A stretch of 64,000 nt of DNA, from assembly GCF_009768885.1 (NCBI RefSeq), contig NZ_WSQA01000002.1, positions 186,001-250,000 of the forward strand, read 5' to 3'. The notes under the pieces were generated by a model. It had not been told where the DNA came from. It ran no database searches and saw only the letters and a program-made list of their open reading frames with translations. The translations under genes were made by a program, and so were the position numbers. Below are positions 26,071 through 34,475 of this stretch, one piece after another; position 1 is the stretch's first letter; each line of letters starts with the position of its first letter. The DNA is from Sphingobacterium humi. Lineage in GTDB: Bacteria > Bacteroidota > Bacteroidia > Sphingobacteriales > Sphingobacteriaceae.

Positions 26071-26087
26071 ATGCAACCGTTATCGCT
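26071..26087. promoter_or_regulatory. LacI-like operator, site 4 (before uxaA)
   Basis: Read on the minus strand this is AGCGATAACGGTTGCAT. It shares CGATAACGGT with the GH109 site and overlaps CGCTGATTTTT, which is also found at the 24966 site. It lies 59-75 bases before the uxaA ATG, with a TATATTG -7-like box at 26112. It is the weakest of the four sites. Confidence 0.5.
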
Positions 26088-26145
26088 GATTTTTCTTCCA
26101 TTCTTCAGCGCTATATTGTAGCATTGTACAAAATGCAAGAAACCT

Positions 26146-27777
26146 ATGAAAACGATCAAACTAGAACCTCAAGATAATGTTATCGTTGCTTTAAGCAACC
26201 TAAGCCAAGGCAGCGCGATAGAAACGAATGCCGACCCTCTAACTTTATTAGAAGATATCCCTGCCAAGCATAAAGTTTTTGAACAAGACATGGCGGCCGA
26301 TCAAGACATCATTATGTATGGTGTCCGTGTCGGTAAAACGACCCAAGCGGTAAAAGCCGGTGCCCGCATGAGTACCGAAAACAGCAAGCATGCAACCGAT
26401 CCATACCAGTACCGTGGTTTGCAAGCTAGCTGGCAAGCCTTGGATGTGTCCAAGTACCAAGGTCGCACCTTCCAGGGCTACCATCGCCCGGATGGACGCG
26501 TAGGAACCGCCAATTATTGGCTGTTTATTCCTACCGTATTTTGCGAAAACCGCAATATGGATGTGATTAAAGCCGCATTATTAGATAATTTAGGTTATAA
26601 TAAACCAAACGACTATCAAGACTATGTACAGTCCTTAATCCATGCCGTAGAAGAAGGTGAGTCTTTGGAGCAGGTGGATATCGCCAGCTTGGCGCCATCA
26701 ACACATCGCGTCTTTCAAAACATCGATGGCATTAAATTCCTCAACCATCAAGGTGGCTGCGGTGGAACGCGTCAGGATGCACAAAGCTTAGGGAAATTAC
26801 TGGCTTCTTATATCGATCATCCGAATGTGGCTGGTGCTACCATTTTAGGATTAGGCTGCGAGAACTTGCAGATGCAGGATCTTTTCGCAGAACTTGAAAA
26901 ACGAAACCCCAACCTCCATAAACCAATCCTTCGTTTTGAACAACAGAAAACAGGCACCGAACAGGAATTGATTAAAACCTGCCTGCTACAAACTTTCAAA
27001 GCCTTGAAGGAGGTCAATAAGCAAGAACGCCAACCTGCAGGATTAGATAAACTGGTATTGGGCGTTAAATGTGGCGGTTCCGACGGCTTTTCTGGCATTT
27101 CAGCCAATCCGGCTGTAGGCTATGCGGCCGACCTTTTAGTCAGCTTAGGAGGCTCCGTACTACTAGCCGAGTTTCCAGAGCTATGTGGTGCCGAACAACA
27201 ACTCTTAGACCGTATGGACAGCGCCGAAAATGCCGAGAAATTCATCAAACTGATGGAGCTGTACAGCCAATCGGCAGAGGCTGTAGGCTCTGGATTCCAT
27301 ATGAACCCATCGCCGGGAAATATTCGCGACGGCTTAATTACCGATGCCATGAAAAGCAATGGTGCCGCAAAAAAAGGAGGAAACTCCCCTGTTGCTGATG
27401 TGTTAGAATATACAGAACCGGTTAAGAAAGCAGGATTAAACCTGGTTTGTACACCGGGTAATGATGTAGAAGCCACCACGGGGAAAGCAGCTTCAGGTGC
27501 CACCCTAATCCTATTTACCACCGGATTGGGAACCCCAACAGGAAATCCAATCTGTCCAACCATCAAGGTGGCCACTAATAATCAATTAGCGGCACGCATG
27601 CCTGATATTATCGACATCAATTCCGGTAGCATCATCGATGGCAGCAAGAGCATTGCCGAAGTGGGCGAAGAAATATTAGACTATTGCATTGCGGCAGCCA
27701 GTGGAACCGTAATACCAAAAGCCGTGCAGCTGCAGCAAGATGATTTCATCCCGTGGAAACGTGGCATTAGCTTGTAA
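26146..27777 (+). CDS. uxaA: UxaA-family altronate/galactarate dehydratase
   Basis: This cytoplasmic protein of 543 residues has an N-terminal SAF domain (about 1-75) followed by the long catalytic domain of the UxaA/GarD family. Visible family motifs are GRVGTANYWLFIPTVFCENRN, FLNHQGGCGGTRQDA (cysteine near 205), LGLGCENLQMQDL, LGVKCGGSDGFSGISANPA, and the C-terminal TTGLGTPTGNPICPTIKV. UxaA dehydrates D-altronate to 2-keto-3-deoxygluconate in galacturonate breakdown. No uxaB or uxaC is adjacent, so the true substrate may be another sugar acid. The LacI-like operator upstream links it to the glycan loci on both sides. Confidence 0.85.
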   Translation: MKTIKLEPQDNVIVALSNLSQGSAIETNADPLTLLEDIPAKHKVFEQDMAADQDIIMYGVRVGKTTQAVKAGARMSTENSKHATDPYQYRGLQASWQALDVSKYQGRTFQGYHRPDGRVGTANYWLFIPTVFCENRNMDVIKAALLDNLGYNKPNDYQDYVQSLIHAVEEGESLEQVDIASLAPSTHRVFQNIDGIKFLNHQGGCGGTRQDAQSLGKLLASYIDHPNVAGATILGLGCENLQMQDLFAELEKRNPNLHKPILRFEQQKTGTEQELIKTCLLQTFKALKEVNKQERQPAGLDKLVLGVKCGGSDGFSGISANPAVGYAADLLVSLGGSVLLAEFPELCGAEQQLLDRMDSAENAEKFIKLMELYSQSAEAVGSGFHMNPSPGNIRDGLITDAMKSNGAAKKGGNSPVADVLEYTEPVKKAGLNLVCTPGNDVEATTGKAASGATLILFTTGLGTPTGNPICPTIKVATNNQLAARMPDIIDINSGSIIDGSKSIAEVGEEILDYCIAAASGTVIPKAVQLQQDDFIPWKRGISL

Positions 27778-27824
27778 TTTCATATATTTTATTTAGGCCT
27801 CTATAAAAAGCAAAAAATAAGTAA

Positions 27825-27846
27825 ATTGCGGTTAATTAATCGCAAT
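27825..27846. promoter_or_regulatory. Inverted repeat ATTGCG-N10-CGCAAT before the CE7 esterase
   Basis: ATTGCG and CGCAAT are perfect inverted halves separated by GTTAATTAAT, 17-38 bases before the ATG at 27863. The left half overlaps a TAAATTG -7-like sequence, so a bound protein would block the promoter. It does not match the LacI-like sites elsewhere in the window. Confidence 0.4.
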
Positions 27847-27862
27847 ACCTAAAGAAAACGTA

Positions 27863-29179
27863 ATGAAAAACAATCACCTAATCCGTAGTTTCCTGGCCAT
27901 TTTATGTCTTGTTGCAGTCTGGAACTTGGGCACAGCCCAATCGCGCAGCTCCCAATTGGTTCAAGTGCTGGTCACACCGAACAAGGCCGATTGGACCTAC
28001 GGCAAAAATCAAGAAATCAGCTTCAACGTGTCTGTCATTAAACATCAGGTACCCGTACAAGGGATAGATGTGAGCTATAGCATTGGCTGGGAGAAAATGG
28101 ATCCCCTACAATCGGGAACCCTCAAACTAAACGGTCCTTCCAGCTTGGTAGGGAAGCCTATGCAAACCAATACCCCGGGATTTATCCGTTGTGAGGTGAA
28201 GGTAAAGGTTGATGGCGAAGAGTACCGTGGCATCGCTACAGCAGCGGTAGCCCCTGAGGAGGTGCAACCGACACAAACGATGCCTGCAGATTTTATGGAC
28301 TTCTGGAACAAGGAAATCGCAGCCCTAAAAAACATCCCTTTAGATCCGAAATTAACCCTACTTCCGGAGAAGTCAACAGCAACCGTAGATGTCTATCATG
28401 TAAGTTTCCAAAACATCAATAATTCCCGCATCTATGGCATTTTAGCCAGACCGAAAAAAGCAGGAAAATATCCGGCGGTATTACAAGTTCCGGGTGCTGG
28501 TGTACGACCTTATGATGGCCTCGTGCAACAAGCAGAACAAGGCCTTGTAACCCTTCAGATTGGTATTCATGGCGTCCCTGTGCGATACGATTTGGAATTG
28601 TACCAAAGCCTTGCAGCAGGTCCCCTGCGTGGTTATATGATGAATAACCTGGACGATAAAAACCAATATTATTACCGTCGCGTTTACTTAGGTTGCGTGC
28701 GTGCCGTAGACTTTCTAAGTCAGCTCGAGGAGGTAAATGCCAACAATATGCAAGTATGGGGCGGCAGCCAAGGCGGAGCCCTATCCATCATTACGGCGGC
28801 ATTAGATAAGCGCATCAAAAACCTGGTGGCCATTTATCCGGCTATTAGTGATTTAACTGGCTACCTACATGGACGCGCCGGCGGATGGCCTCATATGTTC
28901 AATAAAGATAACGCGCCATTTATGGCGACACCTGAGAAAATCGCAAACTCAGCCTATTATGATGTGGTAAACTTTGCCAAGCATGTAAAAGTACCTGGTT
29001 TTTATACCTGGGGCTATAACGATGAAACTTGTCCACCAACATCGTACTATGCTGCTTACAATGTGATCAAAGCACCAAAAACATTATTTCTAGTGCAAGA
29101 AACCGGCCACTGGACCTTCCCAGAACAACAAACCAAGATTTTTGATTGGGTATTGGAAAAAGCCAATATCAAAAAATAG
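27863..29179 (+). CDS. Secreted CE7-type acetyl(xylan) esterase
   Basis: The protein has 438 residues with a signal peptide of about 25 residues. Residues 28-130 form an Ig-like beta domain seen in exported members. The catalytic domain begins MPADFMDFWNKEIAAL, the hallmark of the AXE1 (CE7) family. The nucleophile lies in VWGGSQGGALS (Ser302), the acid in WGYNDETCPP and the histidine in ETGHWTFPEQ. CE7 enzymes remove O-acetyl groups from short oligosaccharides. The gene closes the plus-strand group of hydrolase, UxaA and esterase and is followed by a terminator. Confidence 0.85.
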   Translation: MKNNHLIRSFLAILCLVAVWNLGTAQSRSSQLVQVLVTPNKADWTYGKNQEISFNVSVIKHQVPVQGIDVSYSIGWEKMDPLQSGTLKLNGPSSLVGKPMQTNTPGFIRCEVKVKVDGEEYRGIATAAVAPEEVQPTQTMPADFMDFWNKEIAALKNIPLDPKLTLLPEKSTATVDVYHVSFQNINNSRIYGILARPKKAGKYPAVLQVPGAGVRPYDGLVQQAEQGLVTLQIGIHGVPVRYDLELYQSLAAGPLRGYMMNNLDDKNQYYYRRVYLGCVRAVDFLSQLEEVNANNMQVWGGSQGGALSIITAALDKRIKNLVAIYPAISDLTGYLHGRAGGWPHMFNKDNAPFMATPEKIANSAYYDVVNFAKHVKVPGFYTWGYNDETCPPTSYYAAYNVIKAPKTLFLVQETGHWTFPEQQTKIFDWVLEKANIKK

Positions 29180-29186
29180 AAATTGC

Positions 29187-29214
29187 AAAGCTGCCAGAAA
29201 TGGCAGCTTTTTTT
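29187..29214 (+). terminator. Terminator after CE7 esterase
   Basis: Stem AAAGCTGCCA / TGGCAGCTTT with a GAAA tetraloop and a T tract, eight bases after the stop codon. Confidence 0.88.
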
Positions 29215-29267
29215 AAATGGTTGGTCATTTTTCTATCATCAATTTGTCATCAATTTGTCATCGTGCT

Positions 29268-29468
29268 GTCATGGTGAGCGGAGTCGAACCACGAACGACT
29301 GGTACGTCAGTGCAATCAACAATGCTTTACTAACTTATTAGTACTTTTTTAAATAAAAACATCACTTATAACGCTTATTTTTTAACAATGATATAACACT
29401 ATCAATCAAGACCATAAGTTAGTTTAACTGCACTGACGTACCAGTCGTTCGACTCCGCTCACGATGAC
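29268..29468. repeat. Dispersed inverted-repeat element, copy 2
   Basis: Arms at 29268-29314 and 29429-29468 are inverted copies sharing GAGCGGAGTCGAA and ACGACTGGTACGTCAGTGCA. The left arm has a seven-base insertion (CCACGAA) relative to copy 1. The inner segment shares ATGATATAACACTAT, CATAAGTTAGTTTA and CTGACGTAC with 600-758 but is about 40 bases longer. It is preceded by two or three TTTGTCATCAA-type 11-base units (29240-29270). The 29180-29686 gap holds the terminator, this element, its C-rich 3' module and the yceH promoter. Confidence 0.8.
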
Positions 29469-29486
29469 AACTTGTGATGACAAATT

Positions 29487-29560
29487 GCTCCCCCCTTTCT
29501 CCCCCCTTTCACAGCCGTATCAAACCCCTTTGCAAACGCCTCAACAACGCCCATAAAAAA
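29487..29560. repeat. C-rich 3' module of the compound repeat, copy 2
   Basis: CCCCCCTTTCTCCCCCCTTT, then CAGCCGTATCAAACCCCTTT and GCAAACGCCTCAACAACG, align base for base with 925-985, where the version ends GCAAAGGCTTAATCAACG. A shortened form lies at 63304-63375. Confidence 0.6.
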
Positions 29561-29628
29561 GCAATACAAAAACAAAACATAAGCCCAAACTCAAAGCAAT
29601 CAAACTACGCTCTAGTCCATCCTTCCTT

Positions 29629-29658
29629 TTTGAGACTTCCAATATTTCTGTATATTTA
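29629..29658 (+). promoter_or_regulatory. Promoter of yceH
   Basis: A TTTG -33 box (29629-29632) and TATATTTA (29651-29658), close to TAnnTTTG, are separated by 18 bases. They lie about 30 bases before the ATG at 29687. Confidence 0.5.
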
Positions 29659-29686
29659 GCCTTGCAAGCTAAAAAACCGCAATTCT

Positions 29687-30346
29687 ATGGAAGAAGTAAA
29701 ACCAGTTCCACAGCTCAGTGCCGAAGAAATTCGTGTATTGGGATCATTAATGGAAAAATCGAAGACAACACCAGAATATTATCCGATGACCTTGAACAGC
29801 CTTCAAGCGGCCTGTAACCAAAAGTCATCGCGGAAGCCTGTGGTGCAATACGATGAATCGACTATCGTTGATGCTTTGGACACCTTAAAACGCAAGGGCT
29901 TAATATCAACAGTTGTGGGTGGTGGTAGTCGTGTCACCAAGTACAAGCATAATGTAGCCATTCAATACCCCTTATTGCCACAGGAAATTGCCATTTTATG
30001 CCTGCTATTTCTTCGTGGTCCTTTGACACCGGGAGAAATCAATAGCAATGCGGGTCGGTTATATGATTTTGAATCTTTGGAGGAAGTACAGCAATTGCTC
30101 AATAAACTGGCGGATGAAGAACCGCATTATATTCAGCAATTAGCGAAGCGTCCGGGACAAAAGGAAATGCGCTATGTACATCTGTTTAGTCCGTTTGATG
30201 AGGCAAGCTTTGAAGAAAGTGCCACTTCGGAAAGTCCAGCAGCAACGGGCAAGCTGGCCGCTTTGGAAGAACGCGTACAAAGCCTGGAAGAGAAATTGGC
30301 CAATTTACAAGCGGCCTTTGATAAATTAATGGAAGAATTAAGTTAA
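29687..30346 (+). CDS. yceH: YceH/DUF480 (UPF0502) family protein
   Basis: This cytoplasmic protein of 219 residues has two winged-helix domains. The start LSAEEIRVLGSLMEKSKTTP, the YYPMTLNSLQAACNQKSSRK segment, TIVDALDTLKRKGLI and the second LRGPLTPGEINSNAGRLYDF are diagnostic of UPF0502. A C-terminal coiled coil (LEERVQSLEEKLANLQAAFD) ends it. The family's role is not established. It is followed after 11 bases by an exported beta-propeller protein, which may be co-transcribed. Confidence 0.9.
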   Translation: MEEVKPVPQLSAEEIRVLGSLMEKSKTTPEYYPMTLNSLQAACNQKSSRKPVVQYDESTIVDALDTLKRKGLISTVVGGGSRVTKYKHNVAIQYPLLPQEIAILCLLFLRGPLTPGEINSNAGRLYDFESLEEVQQLLNKLADEEPHYIQQLAKRPGQKEMRYVHLFSPFDEASFEESATSESPAATGKLAALEERVQSLEEKLANLQAAFDKLMEELS

Positions 30347-30357
30347 AGCTATTTTCG

Positions 30358-31374
30358 ATGAAGAAACGCACCCTCCTTGCCTTTTGCTGCCTTTTCAGTA
30401 GTTTCGGCTATGCCCAGCATTTCCATAACCTGGTAAACGATATCCCGTCCAGCTTTCGCGGATTGGAAACTTATAAAGAGAAAGTAATCTGGGTAAGTGG
30501 TAGTCGTGGTACAGTTGGCAAATCCGTGGATGCCGGCAAAACCTGGCAATGGGTGAATCCGAAAGGCTATGAAGGGTTTGACTTTCGCGATATTGAAGTA
30601 TTCTCGGCAAGGGAAGCGGTTATCGTCAATGCAGGTAGTCCGGCGGTGATTCTACATACCAAAGATGGGGGCAAAACATGGAAAGAAGTATACCGCGATG
30701 AGCGTAAGGAAATCTTCTTAGACGGCATGGATTTCTTGGGAAAAACAGGCTATATCTATGGCGACCCTATTGATGGGGCATTTCAATTATTAAAATCGAC
30801 CAATAAGGGAAAGAGCTGGCAAGATGTCAGCAAGCATATTATCCTATTTGCCGAAGCGGAAGAAGGCGGCTTTGCCGCTAGCGGAACAGGGATTCAGGTT
30901 TTTCCGAATCGGGTTTATATGGCTTCTGGCGGGCGATACAGCTCTTTTTACAATCGTAATGACAAAGAAAATAGCCTGGATGTAACCGATGTTCCCATCT
31001 GGTCAGGCGAATCAGGAACAGGTATCTTTTCGATCGATTTCCTCAACCCCAATGAGGGAATTGCCGTAGGTGGAAATTATATGGCAGATAAGGACAACCG
31101 AAACAATATTTTGTTGACCAAAGATGCGGGGAAAACCTGGCAAAAACCACAGCAACCTGTTGGCGGCTATCGTTCTTGCGTAAAATACATCAGTCCACAC
31201 GTATTGGTTGCAACGGGAACATCCGGCACAGACCTTTCCCGCGATGGCGGTCAAACCTGGACGAACATATCCCCGGGAAGCTTCAACGTAATTGCCGTCT
31301 CCAAATCAGGAAAGCATATTTACCTGGCCGGCAGTAATGGTAATATTGAAAGATTGGACCTCAACCCTGATTAA
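30358..31374 (+). CDS. Exported YCF48/BNR-type beta-propeller protein
   Basis: The protein has 338 residues with a signal peptide of about 19 residues (LLAFCCLFSSFGYAQ). It contains repeated Asp-box motifs (SVDAGKTWQW, TKDGGKTWKE, STNKGKSWQD, TKDAGKTWQK, SRDGGQTWTN), the pattern of sialidase-like and YCF48 (photosystem II assembly factor-like) propellers that Bacteroidota annotations often call oxidoreductase. No sialidase active-site arginine triad is obvious, so a binding or scaffold role is likely. Its stop codon overlaps the stop of the convergent Gfo/Idh gene. Confidence 0.82.
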   Translation: MKKRTLLAFCCLFSSFGYAQHFHNLVNDIPSSFRGLETYKEKVIWVSGSRGTVGKSVDAGKTWQWVNPKGYEGFDFRDIEVFSAREAVIVNAGSPAVILHTKDGGKTWKEVYRDERKEIFLDGMDFLGKTGYIYGDPIDGAFQLLKSTNKGKSWQDVSKHIILFAEAEEGGFAASGTGIQVFPNRVYMASGGRYSSFYNRNDKENSLDVTDVPIWSGESGTGIFSIDFLNPNEGIAVGGNYMADKDNRNNILLTKDAGKTWQKPQQPVGGYRSCVKYISPHVLVATGTSGTDLSRDGGQTWTNISPGSFNVIAVSKSGKHIYLAGSNGNIERLDLNPD

Positions 31375-32723
31375 GCTGTAGGATGTTTCCATGGCCCACG
31401 ATAGCTGCGTTTTAATAAAGCTGTTGCTTCCGGGTCGTTCACACATATCTTTTGAATCGGATCGTATTGCAGGGGTCTTTGTAAGGCCATAGACAGGTTC
31501 GCCAATATGCAAGAGGCTGTAGAAATATGACCTTGCTCTACATCAGCAACCGGCAAATGATTGTTTTCTATGGCCGAGAGTAGGTTTATAAAATGCCGAC
31601 GGGTAGCTGGCGTGGCATTCAATTCTACCCTTGCTTCGCTTAGGTCTTCAGGATATTCCTCTTTTTCATAAACCACATCTTTTACAATCTTTTCGCCCTT
31701 ACTCGGTGTAAACTCATATTTCATGGTACTACCTTTCAAGGTACCCTTATCGCCGTAAATAATAAATGCCCAAGGAAATTCAGGATCCGTTGGCAGACCC
31801 CAGGTGCGATGTTGCCAAACACAATTCAATTCCTCGTATTCAAATAAGGCCGTTTGGGTATCGGCAATATTGCTTTTCCCCTCCTTTTGCACATAGATGC
31901 CTCCGGTTGAGCTGATTTGTTTCGGCCAACCCAAGTTTAACATCCAGCGCACCGTATCAAACATATGCACACACATATCGCCCATTATCCCATTGCCATA
32001 CTCCATAAAGGCGCGCCACCAGCCCCCATGCGGAAGGTTATCATAAGGTCGCAAAGGTGCCGGCCCTGTCCATAATTCATAGTCAATAAAATCAGGAACA
32101 GGCTTCTCCGCAGGATTTGCATTATTCCGCATATGGTAATAGCAGCACATTTCTACATGCGATATTTTCCCCAATAAACCCTTGTCAACAATATTTTCCT
32201 TTGCATCGATCATATGGGGGGTACTGCGTCTTTGTGTACCAATCTGTACTTTCCGGTTCAGCCTTCGGGCCGTAGCCAGAATAGCCTCCCCTTCCATCAC
32301 ATCCACACTGATTGGTTTCTGCAAATAGACATGGGCTCCAGCTTCCATCGCTGCAATGGCTTGCAGGGCATGCCAGTGATCAGGACTTCCGATTACCACC
32401 AAATCCAGGCGATGGGCAGCCAGCATTTTGCGATAATCGTTATAGGCCTTTGGGGTCTTCTTCGATTTTTGGCGTTTAGCAACAAGCTGTACCGCTTCAT
32501 CTAGTCGGTTTCTGTCCACATCGCATAAGGCCACAACCTCCACATCACGCACCTGTAGCAGGCGAAACAAATCGCTTTTGCCATACCAGCCGGTGCCAAT
32601 TAAAGCTACGCGCTGAACAGCATGCTTTGTGGTACTTGCCGAAGCGCCCAGCAAGGTAGAAAATGCCAAGAGCGAAGAGCCTCCTATAATAAATTCACGA
32701 CGGTTTAATTGTAATGCACACAT
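31371..32723 (-). CDS. Tat-exported Gfo/Idh/MocA family oxidoreductase
   Basis: The protein has 450 residues. The twin-arginine leader NRREFIIGGSSLLAFSTLL indicates export folded with its cofactor. The Rossmann motif is LIGTGWYGKS (41-50), and the catalytic motif reads QKP (135-137) with the lysine kept. The GSPDHWHALQAI and WWRAFMEYGNGIMGDMCVHMFDTVRWML segments are those of the large secreted Gfo/Idh group common in glycan-degrading Bacteroidota. It stands alone, convergent with the propeller gene and divergent from the ECF gene at 32828. It could serve the same redox glycan chemistry as the gene at 17989; this is inference. Confidence 0.87.
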   Translation of the reverse strand: MCALQLNRREFIIGGSSLLAFSTLLGASASTTKHAVQRVALIGTGWYGKSDLFRLLQVRDVEVVALCDVDRNRLDEAVQLVAKRQKSKKTPKAYNDYRKMLAAHRLDLVVIGSPDHWHALQAIAAMEAGAHVYLQKPISVDVMEGEAILATARRLNRKVQIGTQRRSTPHMIDAKENIVDKGLLGKISHVEMCCYYHMRNNANPAEKPVPDFIDYELWTGPAPLRPYDNLPHGGWWRAFMEYGNGIMGDMCVHMFDTVRWMLNLGWPKQISSTGGIYVQKEGKSNIADTQTALFEYEELNCVWQHRTWGLPTDPEFPWAFIIYGDKGTLKGSTMKYEFTPSKGEKIVKDVVYEKEEYPEDLSEARVELNATPATRRHFINLLSAIENNHLPVADVEQGHISTASCILANLSMALQRPLQYDPIQKICVNDPEATALLKRSYRGPWKHPTA

Positions 32724-32827
32724 AGGATTAGGGTTATGTTGATATACGAAGATAAGAAAAGCAAGGCCAGGAATTTAAGAAGATGCTAAAAATCCATACC
32801 TTAGCTGCTAGATAACCAAATGCGATT

Positions 32828-33370
32828 ATGATGCCTCCTGCAAACGTTGCTGAACATACGTTCGAACAACTGTTTCGTCAATGGAACAGGAAGGTGTATC
32901 ATTTTGCGTTATCCAAAACAAATTCCACCTACATCGCCGAAGAAACGGTACAGCGTGTATTTATCAAGCTGTGGCATAATTTACAGACAAAAGACTTGGA
33001 TATTCCTGCGGAGGTACAATTGTTTACGATTAGCCGCTCGGTATTGCTCGATGTTTTAAAGGAAGAAAACCGGCGGTATGCGGTGCTGCAACAATTTCCG
33101 GAACAGGCAACGGCGCAACAAGATTTAACACAAATCGAGTATAAAGATCTCTTGCAGGAAGTAGAGAAACTTATCGCTCAAATGCCACCCATGCGGCAAC
33201 AAGTATTTCGTTTAAGCCGCTTCGAGCAATTGAATTATACAGAAATTGCCAAGCTATTGGCCATATCGAAACGTACGGTAGAAAACCATATTGCCTTAGC
33301 CTTAAAAACCATCCGCAAGTCGTTTAGCCATTTGCTATGGCTATTTTTACTTTTTTTTAATTCGCATTAG
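32828..33370 (+). CDS. ECF sigma-70 family RNA polymerase sigma factor (system 3)
   Basis: This protein has 180 residues. Region 2 is at about 10-75 (FEQLFRQWNRKVYHFALSKT, AEETVQRVFIKLWHNLQ) and region 4 at about 115-165 (LIAQMPPMRQQVFRLSRFEQ, LNYTEIAKLLAISKRTVENH). It starts a plus-strand series ECF-FecR-SusC-SusD and should direct polymerase to its own susCD genes once released by FecR. The last residues, HLLWLFLLFFNSH, form an unusually hydrophobic tail. The second ATG, one codon downstream, may be the real start. Confidence 0.9.
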   Translation: MMPPANVAEHTFEQLFRQWNRKVYHFALSKTNSTYIAEETVQRVFIKLWHNLQTKDLDIPAEVQLFTISRSVLLDVLKEENRRYAVLQQFPEQATAQQDLTQIEYKDLLQEVEKLIAQMPPMRQQVFRLSRFEQLNYTEIAKLLAISKRTVENHIALALKTIRKSFSHLLWLFLLFFNSH

Positions 33371-33401
33371 GGGTAAACTGCTTTTGGGTCGTATTTAGGG
33401 T

Positions 33402-34445
33402 ATGCATATTGACCAAGCACTCCTAAAGAAATATTTTCAAGGCACCTGTACAAGCGAAGAATTACAGCAACTTGAAGATGCCCTTGCTAAAAAGGGCCTG
33501 ACCTTTGATGATTTGCTATCGCAAGCAGACTGGGAAGAGGCGCGTGAAGATGCTTACCACAGCGAACAGGAAATTTGGGCTCGAATTCAGCAGCAGCTAC
33601 AAGAACCCGAACCTAAACCAACATTCCCTTGGATCAAACGTATTTCACAGTTGGCAGCTGTGGGTATTCTGGCCTTTTTGGTCTATTCCACCTTTTTACA
33701 AGAGCGCAAGCAGCCTCAAGCCATAAGCAAATTAGCACCTAAAGAAAAACCCATTGAAGCTGCCGAAGCAAGCGGCAATCTATTCTACATCAACTCCAGT
33801 AATCAGGATATGTTGGTCTATACATCCGATAGTTCCAAGATTATTTTGAGCCCCGGCTCAGAGGTACGCTTTGCAGAGCATTTTCAGCATTTACCCGAAC
33901 GTGCCATTCAGCTGAAAGGAAAAGGAACCTTTTATGTCCGCAAAAATAAAGAACAACCTTTTCGGGTCTATAGTAAAAACCTAATCACAACAGCTTTGGG
34001 AACTACCTTTGTCGTCGATGAATTTTCCAAGGAAGCCACCCTGGTGAAGCTCTTGGAAGGGAAAATTGAAGTGAAGGAAGTACATGCACATCAATCGGCA
34101 AATAGTCCAGCGCTACTCGTGCGAAACTTCACCCAAACAGGCGAACTCTTGTTAAACCATCAGGAACGAAAAATTGTACGCGAAATAAAACCAAACCTAT
34201 CCACCGAAAACCGAAATGGCTCTTTTCAAGAGGAAAACGGCAAAATCATGATCAAAAACCTGTCATTACAGGATATATTAATCATATTACAACATAATTT
34301 TAACATTAAGTTACAAACACAGGGTTATCTTGCGACGAACAATTTTTTTAGTGGAACATTTAAAAAATCTCCAAGGGTGTATCAAGAAATCATACAAGAA
34401 ATAAACTACCTCCATAAAACAAACATTCAGATTATTAAACAATAA
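33402..34445 (+). CDS. FecR-family anti-sigma factor (system 3)
   Basis: The protein has 347 residues. A cytoplasmic anti-sigma domain (about 1-80), one transmembrane helix at about 84-103 (ISQLAAVGILAFLVYSTFL), a periplasmic FecR domain (about 120-220) with LSPGSEVRFAEHF and YVRKNKEQPFRVYSKNLITT, and a C-terminal DUF4974 domain (KIMIKNLSLQDILIIL) are visible. It would hold the neighbouring ECF factor inactive until signalled from the outer membrane. The partner SusC downstream lacks an STN domain, so how the signal reaches this protein is unclear. Confidence 0.88.
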   Translation: MHIDQALLKKYFQGTCTSEELQQLEDALAKKGLTFDDLLSQADWEEAREDAYHSEQEIWARIQQQLQEPEPKPTFPWIKRISQLAAVGILAFLVYSTFLQERKQPQAISKLAPKEKPIEAAEASGNLFYINSSNQDMLVYTSDSSKIILSPGSEVRFAEHFQHLPERAIQLKGKGTFYVRKNKEQPFRVYSKNLITTALGTTFVVDEFSKEATLVKLLEGKIEVKEVHAHQSANSPALLVRNFTQTGELLLNHQERKIVREIKPNLSTENRNGSFQEENGKIMIKNLSLQDILIILQHNFNIKLQTQGYLATNNFFSGTFKKSPRVYQEIIQEINYLHKTNIQIIKQ

Positions 34446-34475
34446 CAGTTCAATCCAGTATTAATTACATTAATT

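Noticed and set aside
26817..27575. Antisense frames of 96 and 151 codons opposite uxaA
   Set aside because: They are shadows of the uxaA reading frame, with skewed residue use and no family resemblance.
29474..29659. 61-codon plus-strand frame in the repeat flank
   Set aside because: It runs through the C-rich repeat and the yceH promoter, has low-complexity composition and no resemblance to a protein family.
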